Source: Pirellulales bacterium
Lineage (GTDB): Bacteria > Planctomycetota > Planctomycetia > Pirellulales > Lacipirellulaceae
DNA: 45,577 bases
Assembly: GCA_016930815.1 (NCBI GenBank)
Contig: JAFGFZ010000437.1
Location: forward strand, 1-45,577
Reading direction: 5' to 3'
A program made the translations under genes and the position numbers. The notes beneath the pieces are model-generated. The model saw only the letters and a list, made by a program, of their open reading frames with translations. It did not search any database and was not told the DNA's origin. This document shows positions 8,406 to 16,450 of this stretch, in pieces (position 1 is the first letter of the stretch; every line of letters starts with the position of its first letter).

Positions 8406-9826
8406 AACCAGCCGATTTACTCCATCGTATTCCCTCGGTCACTGAGCTCCTTGAAAGCCCGCGACTCCGTTCTCTTGTGGACCGGGTCAGTCACAACGTC
8501 GTCGTTGCCGGGGCACGTTCCTTTCTCGACGAACTTCGCGATCAAATCCGGAACCGGACCGAAAATATCCAAGTTCCATCGGTTTCCGAAATCGCGGATT
8601 TGATTGCAAACCGGATTTTAGTGGGTGAACGCACCGCGCTCCGACCGGTCATCAATGCGACGGGAATCTTGCTCCATACCGGTCTGGGCCGTGCCTGTTT
8701 GGCCGAAGTGGCGGTGGCGGCCCTGACGGATATCGCCCGCAATTACGCCAGCCTTGAAATGGACCTGGCGTCAGGCCATCGGTCGAACCGGGTGGAGGCC
8801 GTTGCGAGCCTGCTCCGCCAGCGGACTGGCGCGGAGGCATCCCTTGTCGTCAACAACAACGCCGGCGCGACGATCCTGGCCCTCGCAGCCCTCGCAGCCG
8901 GCCGGGAAGTTCTGGTCTCACGCGGGCAACTCATCGAAATCGGTGGCAGTTATCGATTGCCAGACGTCATGGCTGCCAGTGGTGCGATATTGCGGGAAGT
9001 TGGCACGACGAATATAACCCATGCGAGGGACTATGAGCAGGCAATCGGTGATTCCACGGCCCTGTTGATGCGTGTCCATGCGAGTAATTTCCGGATTGTC
9101 GGGTTCGCGGAAACCCCACCGATCGCCGAGTTGGTCACCATAGCGCATCGACATGGGCTATTATGTCTGGATGATATCGGATCCGGGGCACTCCTGGACT
9201 TCACCCGCTTTGGATGTTCTGGAGAACCGAACGTCCGCGCGAGTATCGAGGCGGGCGCGGACCTGGTCCTGTTTAGTGGCGACAAACTGCTTGGTGGCCC
9301 CCAATGCGGAATCCTTGTCGGACGCCAGGAGCTTCTGGATCGGCTCGCCCGGCACCCGCTGGCTCGGGCGCTGCGGGTCGGCAAACTGACCCTCTCCGCG
9401 CTGGCAGCCACACTCCGCCTTTATCACGATGAAGCCCAGGCCGTGCGCGAGGTGCCCCTGCTCCAACTCCTCGCGGCACCCGTTGAAAACTTGAAAAACC
9501 GTGCCGAGCGGCTGGCGCCTCAAATTGCCCATGAATCGGTGATCGAAAATGCGGAGCCGGTCGAAGATGTAGCGTATCTCGGCGGCGGATCGATACCCGA
9601 CCAAGCACTGCCGACCTGGTGTATTGCGATCACGCCTGCCAGCCGAAATGCCGGAAAATTCGCCAAGGAACTTCGGCTAGGCAAGCCGGCAATCATTCCA
9701 CGAATCCAAAAGGATCGCGTATTATTGGACCTGAGGAGTGTCTTCCCGCATCAGGATATCGACCTTGTCTCGGCCATTGCGGCGCTGGCAAACAAGAACC
9801 CAGAGGCTCCGGAGAGCGAAACATAA
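8402..9826 (+). CDS. selA: L-seryl-tRNA(Sec) selenium transferase
   Basis: SelA, a PLP enzyme that converts seryl-tRNA(Sec) to selenocysteyl-tRNA(Sec) using selenophosphate. The 474-residue length is normal. The N-terminal segment (LLHRIPSVTELLES) matches the tRNA-binding domain, followed by RPVINATGILLHTGLGRA, VVNNNAGATILALAALA, SRGQLIEIGGSYRLPDVM, GTTNITHARDYE and SNFRIVGF. The PLP-binding Lys295 is in FSGDKLLGGPQCG, and the C-terminal substrate domain is complete. The start codon overlaps the stop of the PDZ gene (ATGA). No selB, selD or selC is visible within this window, so the rest of the Sec machinery, if present, lies elsewhere. Non-Sec paralogues of SelA exist, but the full set of blocks here favours a true SelA. 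Confidence 0.92.
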   Translation: MKPADLLHRIPSVTELLESPRLRSLVDRVSHNVVVAGARSFLDELRDQIRNRTENIQVPSVSEIADLIANRILVGERTALRPVINATGILLHTGLGRACLAEVAVAALTDIARNYASLEMDLASGHRSNRVEAVASLLRQRTGAEASLVVNNNAGATILALAALAAGREVLVSRGQLIEIGGSYRLPDVMAASGAILREVGTTNITHARDYEQAIGDSTALLMRVHASNFRIVGFAETPPIAELVTIAHRHGLLCLDDIGSGALLDFTRFGCSGEPNVRASIEAGADLVLFSGDKLLGGPQCGILVGRQELLDRLARHPLARALRVGKLTLSALAATLRLYHDEAQAVREVPLLQLLAAPVENLKNRAERLAPQIAHESVIENAEPVEDVAYLGGGSIPDQALPTWCIAITPASRNAGKFAKELRLGKPAIIPRIQKDRVLLDLRSVFPHQDIDLVSAIAALANKNPEAPESET

Positions 9827-9957
9827 TCTCCGACCAATCCACCAGTGAGCGATTCCCGCGGACATGCGATCATCGGTTTGGACCCCATGATGTTTTCGCC
9901 CCCAATTCTTTTATCCGCTCCTTTATCCGCGTGGTTCGGTTCACTTCGTGCGCCCTG

Positions 9958-10752
9958 TCACTCAGTCATGATGGAGCTTTTCCGGGATACCTCTTCCACC
10001 AGCTTGCGCGGGGCGCCGATATCGAGCACGTAGATGGAACCCGTCACAGGATTGGCGGCAGGAGTCAGGAATCCCCGTTTCATGGCAATGAATGTGCATG
10101 TCACCTCCGCGCGGACGCAATCGCCGGAGACATTGCCGGTATCGCAGTCGAGCCCGCTCGGTACGTCGACGGCTAAAACCTTGGCAGGTTGATCGTTGAT
10201 CCATGCAATGGCCGTATCCAATGGAGGCCGGGGCGGACCCGTCGCGCCGGTGCCGAGAAGGGCGTCCACAATCCACGCCGCGCCGTTTCCGTGCTGGTCG
10301 AGCCAATCTCTAAGTTCGCCACCCGCCCCTCCCAGGGTGTCTGGCACGAAGATCGGAACATCGGTCTTCGTGAGGATTTCGTAGTTGGATCGGGCGTCGC
10401 CGCGAAGTTCTTCAGGATCTGCTAATAGCAAGACCCGGATGGCAACACCACGGATCTCGAGATGACGGGCGATCACGAAGCCATCGCCCGCGTTGTTCCC
10501 TTTCCCGCAGAGCAGGACCACCGGCCCCGCCGATTCCAGGCGGGAAGATCTCTGCCGACTTTCCCGATCCGGGACGGGCATGCGTTCCTTGTCCAAAAGA
10601 TCCGATCCTGTGGCAGAATCCGCAAAAAGGCCGCAGAGTACATCCGCCACAGAGCGTCCCGCATTTTCCATCAGGAGGATCGAGGCAATACCGTATTCTT
10701 GAACGGCACGATGATCGATCTGGCGACATTGATCTTTGGTCAGTGATTGCAT
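9958..10752 (-). CDS. nnrE: NAD(P)H-hydrate epimerase (YjeF N-terminal domain)
   Basis: Metabolite-repair enzyme that interconverts the R and S epimers of damaged NAD(P)H hydrate so that the dehydratase can repair them. The 264 residues cover the YjeF_N fold only, with no C-terminal dehydratase domain. Seen are a DQCRQIDHRAVQEYGI start, LMENAGRSVADVL, the VLLCGKGNNAGDGFV nucleotide loop, an IVDALLGTGATG motif, and VLAVDVPSGLDCDTGNV. The stop is just beyond a 130-base intergenic gap from selA, and the genes are convergent. An adjacent nnrD is not present in the window. About 29 residues between the LLMENAGRS block and the CGKGNN loop form a charged insert (DLLDKERMPVPDRES) longer than is usual. 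Confidence 0.9.
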   Translation of the reverse strand: MQSLTKDQCRQIDHRAVQEYGIASILLMENAGRSVADVLCGLFADSATGSDLLDKERMPVPDRESRQRSSRLESAGPVVLLCGKGNNAGDGFVIARHLEIRGVAIRVLLLADPEELRGDARSNYEILTKTDVPIFVPDTLGGAGGELRDWLDQHGNGAAWIVDALLGTGATGPPRPPLDTAIAWINDQPAKVLAVDVPSGLDCDTGNVSGDCVRAEVTCTFIAMKRGFLTPAANPVTGSIYVLDIGAPRKLVEEVSRKSSIMTE

Positions 10753-10796
10753 GGCACATGCGGTCCCTTGTTATGGGTGATGGATCATGGTGGCTC

Positions 10797-10824
10797 TTGC
10801 CCGGAATCTTGAATTGTTCATAAT
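10797..10824 (+). promoter_or_regulatory. Candidate promoter of the PfkB kinase gene
   Basis: TTGCCC at 10797-10802 and CATAAT at 10819-10824 are separated by 16 bases. They lie in the divergent region between nnrE and the kinase, about 65 bases before the kinase ATG. Confidence 0.35.
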
Positions 10825-10890
10825 CGCGGAACAGGATTGTTTTCTCAAGCCTCCATCTGTGGAAACTCTAGCTGATAAAGACGCAAGATC

Positions 10891-11793
10891 ATGTCCCTGC
10901 TCGTCGTTGGATCCATTGCCTTGGATACAGTCGAAACACCCTCCGATCGACGGGATGACCTGGTCGGTGGTTCGGCGGTCCATTTCGCGTGTGCCGCCAG
11001 TTTCTTCACGCCGGTGCGACTGGTGGGTGTCGTCGGCGAAGACTGGCCAGACCAGCATACGGCATTACTGAACAGCCACCGGGTGGATACAGCCGGACTA
11101 ACCACGATCGCGGGCGGCGAAACATTCCGTTGGAGTGGTCGTTACGAATCCAACATGAACCACCGCGAAACAATGGAGACCCATCTCAATGTTTTTGAGT
11201 TCTTCGATCCGATATTACCCGACAATTACCGGGATTCTCAATACGTCTTTCTAGCCAACGGATTACCCCGCCTTCAGGGAAAAGTATTGGACCAGATCCC
11301 CAACGTACGGCTCGCGGTTGCCGATACGATGGATTTCTGGATTCACAACAATCACGATGAGCTGATGGAACTTCTTACCCGTCTTGATGGGCTGGTGATC
11401 AATGATTCCGAGGCGGTATTATTAACTGGCATGACGAACCTGGTTGCTGCGGGGCGCCGTGTCTGCCAGATGGGGCCGAAGTTTGTCATCATCAAGAAGG
11501 GCGAGCATGGGGCCATGTTTCTGACCCTGGATGACATTTCCGCCCTCCCTGCGTTCCCGACAGAAACTGTCACGGATCCGACAGGAGCCGGAGATTCCTT
11601 TGCCGGCGGGATGATGGGCTATCTCGCCGATCAAGACAACATCGAATCCGAAACCCTAAAGACCGCAATGGCTTATGGCATCCTTGTCGCCAGTTTCAAT
11701 GTCGAAGGTTTTGGATTGGAGCGTCTACTCGAGATCAACCGGCATGACATCGAAGACCGCATGCAGTCGTATCGAGGGATTGTGACCTTTTGA
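10891..11793 (+). CDS. PfkB-family carbohydrate kinase
   Basis: Ribokinase-fold sugar kinase of 300 residues. The N-terminus LLVVGSIALDTVETP and the DLVGGSAVHFACAA block are PfkB signature 1. The C-terminal signature 2 is intact: TVTDPTGAGDSFAGGMMGYL, with the catalytic base Asp235 and the anion hole GAGD. The substrate is not fixed; similar planctomycete and verrucomicrobial proteins are annotated as sugar or adenosine kinase-like. The middle has an unusual MNHRETMETHLNVFEFF segment where the substrate lid normally sits, which suggests that the acceptor is not ribose. No strong Shine-Dalgarno precedes the ATG. thpR follows 51 bases downstream on the same strand. Confidence 0.85.
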   Translation: MSLLVVGSIALDTVETPSDRRDDLVGGSAVHFACAASFFTPVRLVGVVGEDWPDQHTALLNSHRVDTAGLTTIAGGETFRWSGRYESNMNHRETMETHLNVFEFFDPILPDNYRDSQYVFLANGLPRLQGKVLDQIPNVRLAVADTMDFWIHNNHDELMELLTRLDGLVINDSEAVLLTGMTNLVAAGRRVCQMGPKFVIIKKGEHGAMFLTLDDISALPAFPTETVTDPTGAGDSFAGGMMGYLADQDNIESETLKTAMAYGILVASFNVEGFGLERLLEINRHDIEDRMQSYRGIVTF

Positions 11794-11844
11794 CCGGCCT
11801 TGCACTTTGTAACCCTTGTTTCCGATCTTTCCTCATTCCCTACC

Positions 11845-12411
11845 ATGGCATCCATTCGCACCTTCATTGCTGTCCCGGCGTCGGCGCCGGTTCGCCAACA
11901 TGCAATCCAATTGTCCAGAACATTAGGGCGGGGTATGGATTCGATCAAATGGGTAGCCGAGGAGAATCTCCATTGGACACTCCAATTTCTTGGTGATGTC
12001 GAGGAGACCCTGCTGGCGAATGTTTGCCACATGGTGGGAAAGGCACTATCCGGTACCGTGCCGTTTGACATCGAGGTTGTTGGAGCGGGAGCGTATCCGG
12101 CCCGTCACCGGCCGCGGACATTGTGGTTAGGAGTCGCCGCGGGCCGTGAATCCATGATCGAGTTACAGAACACAGTCGCATCGAGTCTGGAAAGTCTGGG
12201 CTTTCGCCGAGAACAACGGCCCTATGCACCACACCTGACCATCGGCAGGGTTCGTGGTGGCCAGCGGGCCGTTGAACCGCTGATTGAACGGCTCGCCGAT
12301 TATGCCGACTTCCATGCGGGGGCGATGTGTATTGATGCAGTGACCGTGTTTGCCAGCGAGTTGAATCCCGGGGGACCGACCTACCATGTCCTATCCAAGG
12401 TAACTCTCTAG
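11845..12411 (+). CDS. thpR: RNA 2',3'-cyclic phosphodiesterase (2H family)
   Basis: LigT/ThpR of the 2H phosphoesterase family, which opens 2',3'-cyclic phosphates of RNA ends. The two defining H-x-T/S-h motifs are present: HWTLQFLG and HLTIGRV, with the expected spacing of about 85 residues. The protein begins MASIRTFIAVPASAPVRQ, typical of the family, and ends in the VFASELNPGGPTYHVL block. The open frame starts at 11800, but ATG 11845 gives the standard N-terminus. The stop codon directly abuts the stop of the convergent aroF gene with no gap, so both transcripts must run past each other or be separated by other means. Confidence 0.9.
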   Translation: MASIRTFIAVPASAPVRQHAIQLSRTLGRGMDSIKWVAEENLHWTLQFLGDVEETLLANVCHMVGKALSGTVPFDIEVVGAGAYPARHRPRTLWLGVAAGRESMIELQNTVASSLESLGFRREQRPYAPHLTIGRVRGGQRAVEPLIERLADYADFHAGAMCIDAVTVFASELNPGGPTYHVLSKVTL

Positions 12412-13446
12412 TCAGCGGATGTCATGGTGTGGTGTTATTTCCCGGTCAACCGCCTCGGCAACGCGTCGACATATCTTCATCATCTCTCTGAACTGGTCGA
12501 ATGTTAAGGATTGGTAGCCATCGCTGAGGGCCTCCTCGGGATTGGGATGGACCTCAACAATGAGCCCATCCACTCCAGCAGCGATGGCGGCTTTCGCCAT
12601 ATCCGGGACAAGATAGGCATGGCCCGTTCCATGGCTAGGATCGATGATCACGGGCAGATGCGTTTTATGATGCAAGTAAGGGACCGTTGCCAGCGGAAGC
12701 GTGAACCGGGTATGGTTTTCGAACGTACGCACCCCGCGTTCGCATAACATGACATTCGGATTCCCGGCATCCAGGACATATTCCGCGGCCAGGAGCAATT
12801 CCTCGATTGTCGCGCTTGGGCCCCGCTTCAGGAGCACTGCGCGGTCGGAATGGCCAACTGCCTCCAAAAGCCGGTAGTTTTGCATGTTCCGTGCCCCGAT
12901 TTGGAGCACATCGGCGTATTCCGCCACGAGTCCGACATCTTCAGTGGCGATCACTTCAGTGACAACGGCCAATCCCGTTTCATTTCGGGCTTGGGCGAGG
13001 AGTTTCAGGCCCTGTTTCTTGAGTCCTTGGAAACTGTAGGGACTGGTACGTGGCTTGAACGCCCCGCCACGCAGTCCTGTTGCACCGGCATCTCGAACCG
13101 CCTTGGCAGTCTTGATAATCTGTGATTCATTCTCAACCGAACAAGGGCCCGCGATGATACCGATTCGGCGGGCGCCAACTTCGAGGCTCCCTGCTCGAAC
13201 AACCGAGCGTTCTGCTTTGACCTCGGAACTAGCCATCTTGTAGGGTGCGAGAATTGGGACGACCTCATCCACTCCCGGGCCGCTTTCCAATGACGCCCGG
13301 TACCCATTCCGCTTATCCCCAATCGCCGCAATGACGGTCCGCTCGGTTCCGTAAATGACATGCGATTTCAATCCAAGTTGCTCGACACGCTCAACCATAT
13401 GTTGAATTTCCTCTTGGCTTGCCCCCTTTTTCATGACAACAATCAT
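12412..13446 (-). CDS. aroF: 3-deoxy-7-phosphoheptulonate synthase (DAHP synthase, type I beta)
   Basis: First enzyme of the shikimate pathway, condensing phosphoenolpyruvate with erythrose 4-phosphate. Residues 1-75 are the ferredoxin-like N-terminal regulatory domain ([32 protein letters not shown]) seen in Thermotoga-type enzymes, which binds aromatic amino acids. The barrel follows: [98 protein letters not shown] and [22 protein letters not shown] 7 bases before 13446 fixes the start, as the 17 upstream residues are absent from the family. A leader peptide and intrinsic terminator lie upstream, so transcription is probably attenuated. It thus appears to have both allosteric and attenuation control. 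Confidence 0.95.
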   Translation of the reverse strand: MIVVMKKGASQEEIQHMVERVEQLGLKSHVIYGTERTVIAAIGDKRNGYRASLESGPGVDEVVPILAPYKMASSEVKAERSVVRAGSLEVGARRIGIIAGPCSVENESQIIKTAKAVRDAGATGLRGGAFKPRTSPYSFQGLKKQGLKLLAQARNETGLAVVTEVIATEDVGLVAEYADVLQIGARNMQNYRLLEAVGHSDRAVLLKRGPSATIEELLLAAEYVLDAGNPNVMLCERGVRTFENHTRFTLPLATVPYLHHKTHLPVIIDPSHGTGHAYLVPDMAKAAIAAGVDGLIVEVHPNPEEALSDGYQSLTFDQFREMMKICRRVAEAVDREITPHHDIR

Positions 13447-13556
13447 GCCAGGTCCTCCAATCGATTCGTGAAAAAGCGAATACTTCACCCGGACCATTCG
13501 CGAACCATCCGCATGGAATGGAAGTGCGGTAAAGGATCCGGGCGTCGTCAGAAACC

Positions 13557-13600
13557 AAAAAAAAGCCCCGCCGGCCTTGAATCAGGGCCGCGGGGCTTTT
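13557..13600 (-). terminator. Attenuator terminator in the aroF leader
   Basis: Read on the minus strand, AAAAGCCCCGCGGCC and GGCCGGCGGGGCTTTT form a stem of about 15 bp with one bulged G and a loop of about 9 bases, followed at once by a run of eight T. It lies about 110 bases before the aroF start and after the leader peptide, so it would stop most transcripts before aroF unless an alternative structure forms. The CCCCG of its left arm can pair with CGGGG inside the leader peptide. Confidence 0.85.
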
Positions 13601-13626
13601 GCAAACAGTCAAGTTGAATGATGCGT

Positions 13627-13701
13627 CTAGCTACACCCTCCGGCCCCGTCACGCGGACGGGTAAACGTAAACCAGAAGAAATAGCCAACGCGTGCGATCA
13701 T
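13627..13701 (-). CDS. aroF leader peptide, aromatic-rich (24 codons)
   Basis: Short minus-strand frame that begins ATG ATC GCA CGC GTT GGC and then reads TAT TTC TTC TGG TTT ACG TTT ACC, coding for YFFWFTFT, and ends TAG after GGCS. Six of seven consecutive codons from 7 to 13 are Tyr, Phe or Trp, the end products of the pathway controlled by aroF. Just behind these codons, CCCGTC and GACGGG form a pause hairpin, and CGGGGC in the same region can pair with the GCCCCG of the terminator. A ribosome stalled on the aromatic codons would cover CCCGTC and free the pairing partner. No clear Shine-Dalgarno is seen. A weak promoter (TTGCAT, 17 bases, CACAAT) ends about 6 bases before the ATG, so the leader mRNA may be leaderless. 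Confidence 0.8.
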   Translation of the reverse strand: MIARVGYFFWFTFTRPRDGAGGCS

Positions 13702-13770
13702 GGGTCTATTGTGTCCAGTTTTTGGATCGGATGCAAGATCTAAATCCAATCATTCGGATGATTTCTCGTC

Positions 13771-14757
13771 TCAATGATCCTTTTGGGCGATCTTCATTTC
13801 TTCGTCGAATGAGAAGGTCAATTCGCGAGTATTGCCAGCTGCCAGGTCAAGCGTCCGTTCCTGTACCAAGGTCCGGCCATTCCTTTCGACCTCAACCCGC
13901 ACCATGTAGTTCTTCCATGCCTGGCCCGGTGCGAGGCGCTGCGTGGTAAATTCTCGAATTTCACCAACTTGCCGGGTTGGATTCCCAGCCAAAATGACCC
14001 TGGCTTCGGCGGGGACGTGGAGTGTGACCGTGGTATCGACCGGCTTGGCGACGATCCGTTCCTGCGTTACGGCCTGGCCGAAGGTCAGGGCGGCATGGTC
14101 CCCGGCGGTCATTCGAACGGTCCGCGTTTCCTGAACCGGGAGGTTGTCACGCAGATACTCCACTCGGATGTTGTATGTGTACGAGTTCTCTGGTCGAAGA
14201 CCCCGCGACACGTATCTGCGGATGGTTCCAGGATGTTTCGTCAGTGTATCGTTGACGTAGACCCGGGAGTTTGCCGGCACCTCGAGCTGGAGTGTTGCCG
14301 CGTCTTCGCCCGGTGCGGGTGCTGGACCAGGAGCTGGAGCCGTTTCCGCTGGGGTGGGAGAAGGCGTGGTCGCGGGAGTGGGCGGCGCATAAGTCTCGGG
14401 AGCTACAACCGTTCCACCGCAACAGGAATCGACAGTCGTATAGGATACGCAATCGTAGCAGCAGGGATCACAATAGGGTACGTAGTAATAGCTACTGGTG
14501 ACGTAATAGGGTGAATACCACCTTCGACACGGGAAGAAAATAAATCGCAGCGCACGGCGAATCGGTCCAGCGCGATAATAGTAGCGGACCGGTGCGTAAC
14601 AGCCATCCCAGCCTCCATACCAACCGCTGGAACAGCCCCAGCTGGAACAATATCCATAATAGCCATTATAGGCTGAGGCATTCGAATCCATCGAGACAAA
14701 TAGGGCCACAGCAGCAACAACGGTCAATGCCATCCTCCAGTGAGTGATACCTCTCAT
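13771..14757 (-). CDS. Secreted TIGR03000-repeat protein
   Basis: Exported protein of about 328 residues. It has a signal peptide (RMALTVVAAVALFVSMDSNA, ASA-like site), then a Tyr/Gly/Ser/Cys-rich segment (about residues 30-110, e.g. YYGYCSSWGCSSGWYGGW) with many Cys. A Pro/Ala/Thr-rich linker follows (TPATTPSPTPAETAP). The C-terminal half holds two TIGR03000 domains, at about 150-225 and 245-320. Each starts with L.VPA..RV and ends with an aromatic and TF pattern, with VRVE..R.GR. in the middle. This domain is found mainly in planctomycetes and is often on the cell surface. The role is unknown. The start is placed at the ATG at 14757; a GTG at 14769 is in frame. The aroF leader begins 69 bases downstream. 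Confidence 0.8.
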   Translation of the reverse strand: MRGITHWRMALTVVAAVALFVSMDSNASAYNGYYGYCSSWGCSSGWYGGWDGCYAPVRYYYRAGPIRRALRFIFFPCRRWYSPYYVTSSYYYVPYCDPCCYDCVSYTTVDSCCGGTVVAPETYAPPTPATTPSPTPAETAPAPGPAPAPGEDAATLQLEVPANSRVYVNDTLTKHPGTIRRYVSRGLRPENSYTYNIRVEYLRDNLPVQETRTVRMTAGDHAALTFGQAVTQERIVAKPVDTTVTLHVPAEARVILAGNPTRQVGEIREFTTQRLAPGQAWKNYMVRVEVERNGRTLVQERTLDLAAGNTRELTFSFDEEMKIAQKDH

Positions 14758-14769
14758 GATCTCATGCAC

Positions 14770-15117
14770 CTTTCAACAAATGAAAATGGGAAGGAAAAAC
14801 CATGGTTTCAAGGGATCCACAATACTCAAAATCCTACCATGCCCAGCCAGCCGATCAAGGTGATGGGGTTAAGTTTTCCGAGTGGGAAAGCTAGTTGAAG
14901 CAGGTAGGGCAGGGATTTATTTACATTTTAGTTCAAAGAGGTAGCAGTTGGCCATATATACAAGAAGGAATGAAAATAGGGGATTCGCCAATGGGAGTGG
15001 TTTTAGGGGTGGTTGTGCAACCCATGAATCCGGGTTCAGATCCTTGGATACGAGAGAGGCATCGGGCTCCCTTCGCAGTCGCCCAGGTCCTTTCCTGACG
15101 CAGGGGTAAAAAGGGAT
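14770..15117. other. Intergenic region without a supported gene
   Basis: About 350 bases between two minus-strand genes, so it must contain the promoter of the TIGR03000 gene. No strong inverted repeat or terminator was seen. A frame of 67 codons on the plus strand (14895-15098) has neither a recognisable motif nor a Shine-Dalgarno and is not called. Confidence 0.5.
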
Positions 15118-16377
15118 TTATGGCGAATCGGCAGCCCTCAATTGAATGGCATCGAAGCAGATTTTTCCAGTGGCACCCAGCAAGTCAATTCGAAAAATGG
15201 CTTCACGAGCAACGAGGGGAACTGGGACGCGGGTGGTTTGCCGGCGCCAGTCGAACGATCCGGAAAATGGCCCGATTCGTTCGGCTTGGAGCGGTTCTCG
15301 GCGGTCATCGTAGAAGGTGATCACGACATACGGCCATTGTTGGCGGTCCTGGCCGAAATGAATATCTTGTCCCTGGACCGAAAAATGGACTTCCAGGAAC
15401 GCGACATGGCGACCATCGACAGCAAATCCCTGCAAGGCCCGGCAACCACGGCCGGGATCCTTATTTGAAAATTTGGCATAGTTGGAACCTTCCGGAGCCA
15501 ACGGATCATCACGGACGATTTCCAGTTGCCGTTGGTAGTGCCAGTTCGTGGCGACGGGAGGGTCCCCGATCAATTCCTCAAAGCCGCCATTGGCAAGGGT
15601 TGGCCGTTTCGGATCAGGTTGGACCGTACGTAGTGTTTCCGCCTGGCCGGTCATTGGCACAAAAAGGGTTGCGTGGAGAGTTTTGGATGCGAGTTGGCCG
15701 TTCTGCTTGGTATAAAGGTACAGATTTTGAGCGTATCGTTCGCCCACGGGCACGATCATGCGTCCACCTTCACGAAGCTGATCGACGAGTGGTTGAGGAA
15801 GCTGTTCTGGGGAGCATGTCACGATGATCTTGTCGAATGGGGCCGCCTCGGGCCAACCTTGAAAACCATCTCCCACGCGAACATGGACGTTATCGTAATG
15901 GAGTTTTTCCAAGGTTCGCTTGGCCTTGCGTCCCAAGGGCTCGACGATTTCAATTGTGTAGACCTCTTTTACGAGCGGGCTCAGGACGGCCGCCTGGTAA
16001 CCACTCCCGGTACCGATTTCCAAAATGCGATCCGTTGGCTGGGGATCGAGCTGCTCGGTCATGTAGGCGACAACAAATGGCGGCGAGATCGTCTGTTGTT
16101 CACCAATCGGGAGGGCCATGTCATAGTAGGCATACTGGCGTTGATTGAGGGGGATGAATTCGTGCCGGGGGGTTGTCCGCATGACCTGGATCACCCGTTC
16201 GTTTTTGACTCCTGCGGCGACGATTTCATCGTCGACCATTCGATTCCGCACATCCTGGAACTTATCGGTCGCTCCGGCGAGGGAAGCTGGAGACGCCACC
16301 AGTGTGCCGAGGACGAGCAGGATCTTGAAAATGGAAGTGGCCTGGTGCATGGTGCTTGGCTGATTTCGTTGAAACAT
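15118..16377 (-). CDS. pcm: Exported protein-L-isoaspartate O-methyltransferase with C-terminal beta domain
   Basis: Methyltransferase of 419 residues that repairs isoaspartyl residues in damaged proteins. Residues 1-36 form a signal peptide (ILLVLGTLVASPASLAGA). Residues 40-255 are PCMT: MVDDEIVAAGVKNERVIQVM, RHEFIPLNQRQYAYYDMALPI, the family GEQQTISPPFVVAYM, then the SAM-binding ILEIGTGSGYQAAVLS, VGDGFQGWPEAAPFDKIIV and LREGGRMIVPVG. The extra region from 270 to 419 begins LANGGFEELIGDPPVATNWH, typical of a carbohydrate- or galactose-binding-like beta-sandwich, with ATGKICFDAIQL at its end. PCMT is normally about 210 residues and cytoplasmic. Export poses a question, as SAM must be available. 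The start is uncertain: a Met at 16350 would also give a signal peptide. Confidence 0.85.
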   Translation of the reverse strand: MFQRNQPSTMHQATSIFKILLVLGTLVASPASLAGATDKFQDVRNRMVDDEIVAAGVKNERVIQVMRTTPRHEFIPLNQRQYAYYDMALPIGEQQTISPPFVVAYMTEQLDPQPTDRILEIGTGSGYQAAVLSPLVKEVYTIEIVEPLGRKAKRTLEKLHYDNVHVRVGDGFQGWPEAAPFDKIIVTCSPEQLPQPLVDQLREGGRMIVPVGERYAQNLYLYTKQNGQLASKTLHATLFVPMTGQAETLRTVQPDPKRPTLANGGFEELIGDPPVATNWHYQRQLEIVRDDPLAPEGSNYAKFSNKDPGRGCRALQGFAVDGRHVAFLEVHFSVQGQDIHFGQDRQQWPYVVITFYDDRREPLQAERIGPFSGSFDWRRQTTRVPVPLVAREAIFRIDLLGATGKICFDAIQLRAADSP

Positions 16378-16450
16378 GTAGAAAACAATTACCTCCTATT
16401 CGATTATACCCATCTTTGGATCGTTCCACAGGGAATGGAAGGATAAAGTT

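Noticed and set aside
9619-10176. 185-codon plus-strand frame crossing the end of selA and nnrE
   Set aside because: Overlaps two well supported genes in other frames.
14895-15098. 67-codon plus-strand frame in the gap before the methyltransferase gene
   Set aside because: No Shine-Dalgarno, motif or signal peptide, and antisense to the expected promoter region.
15118-16377. Frameshift or fusion artefact as a cause of the extra methyltransferase domain
   Set aside because: The frame is continuous through the junction, and the added part starts with a normal beta-domain pattern, so a true fusion is more likely.
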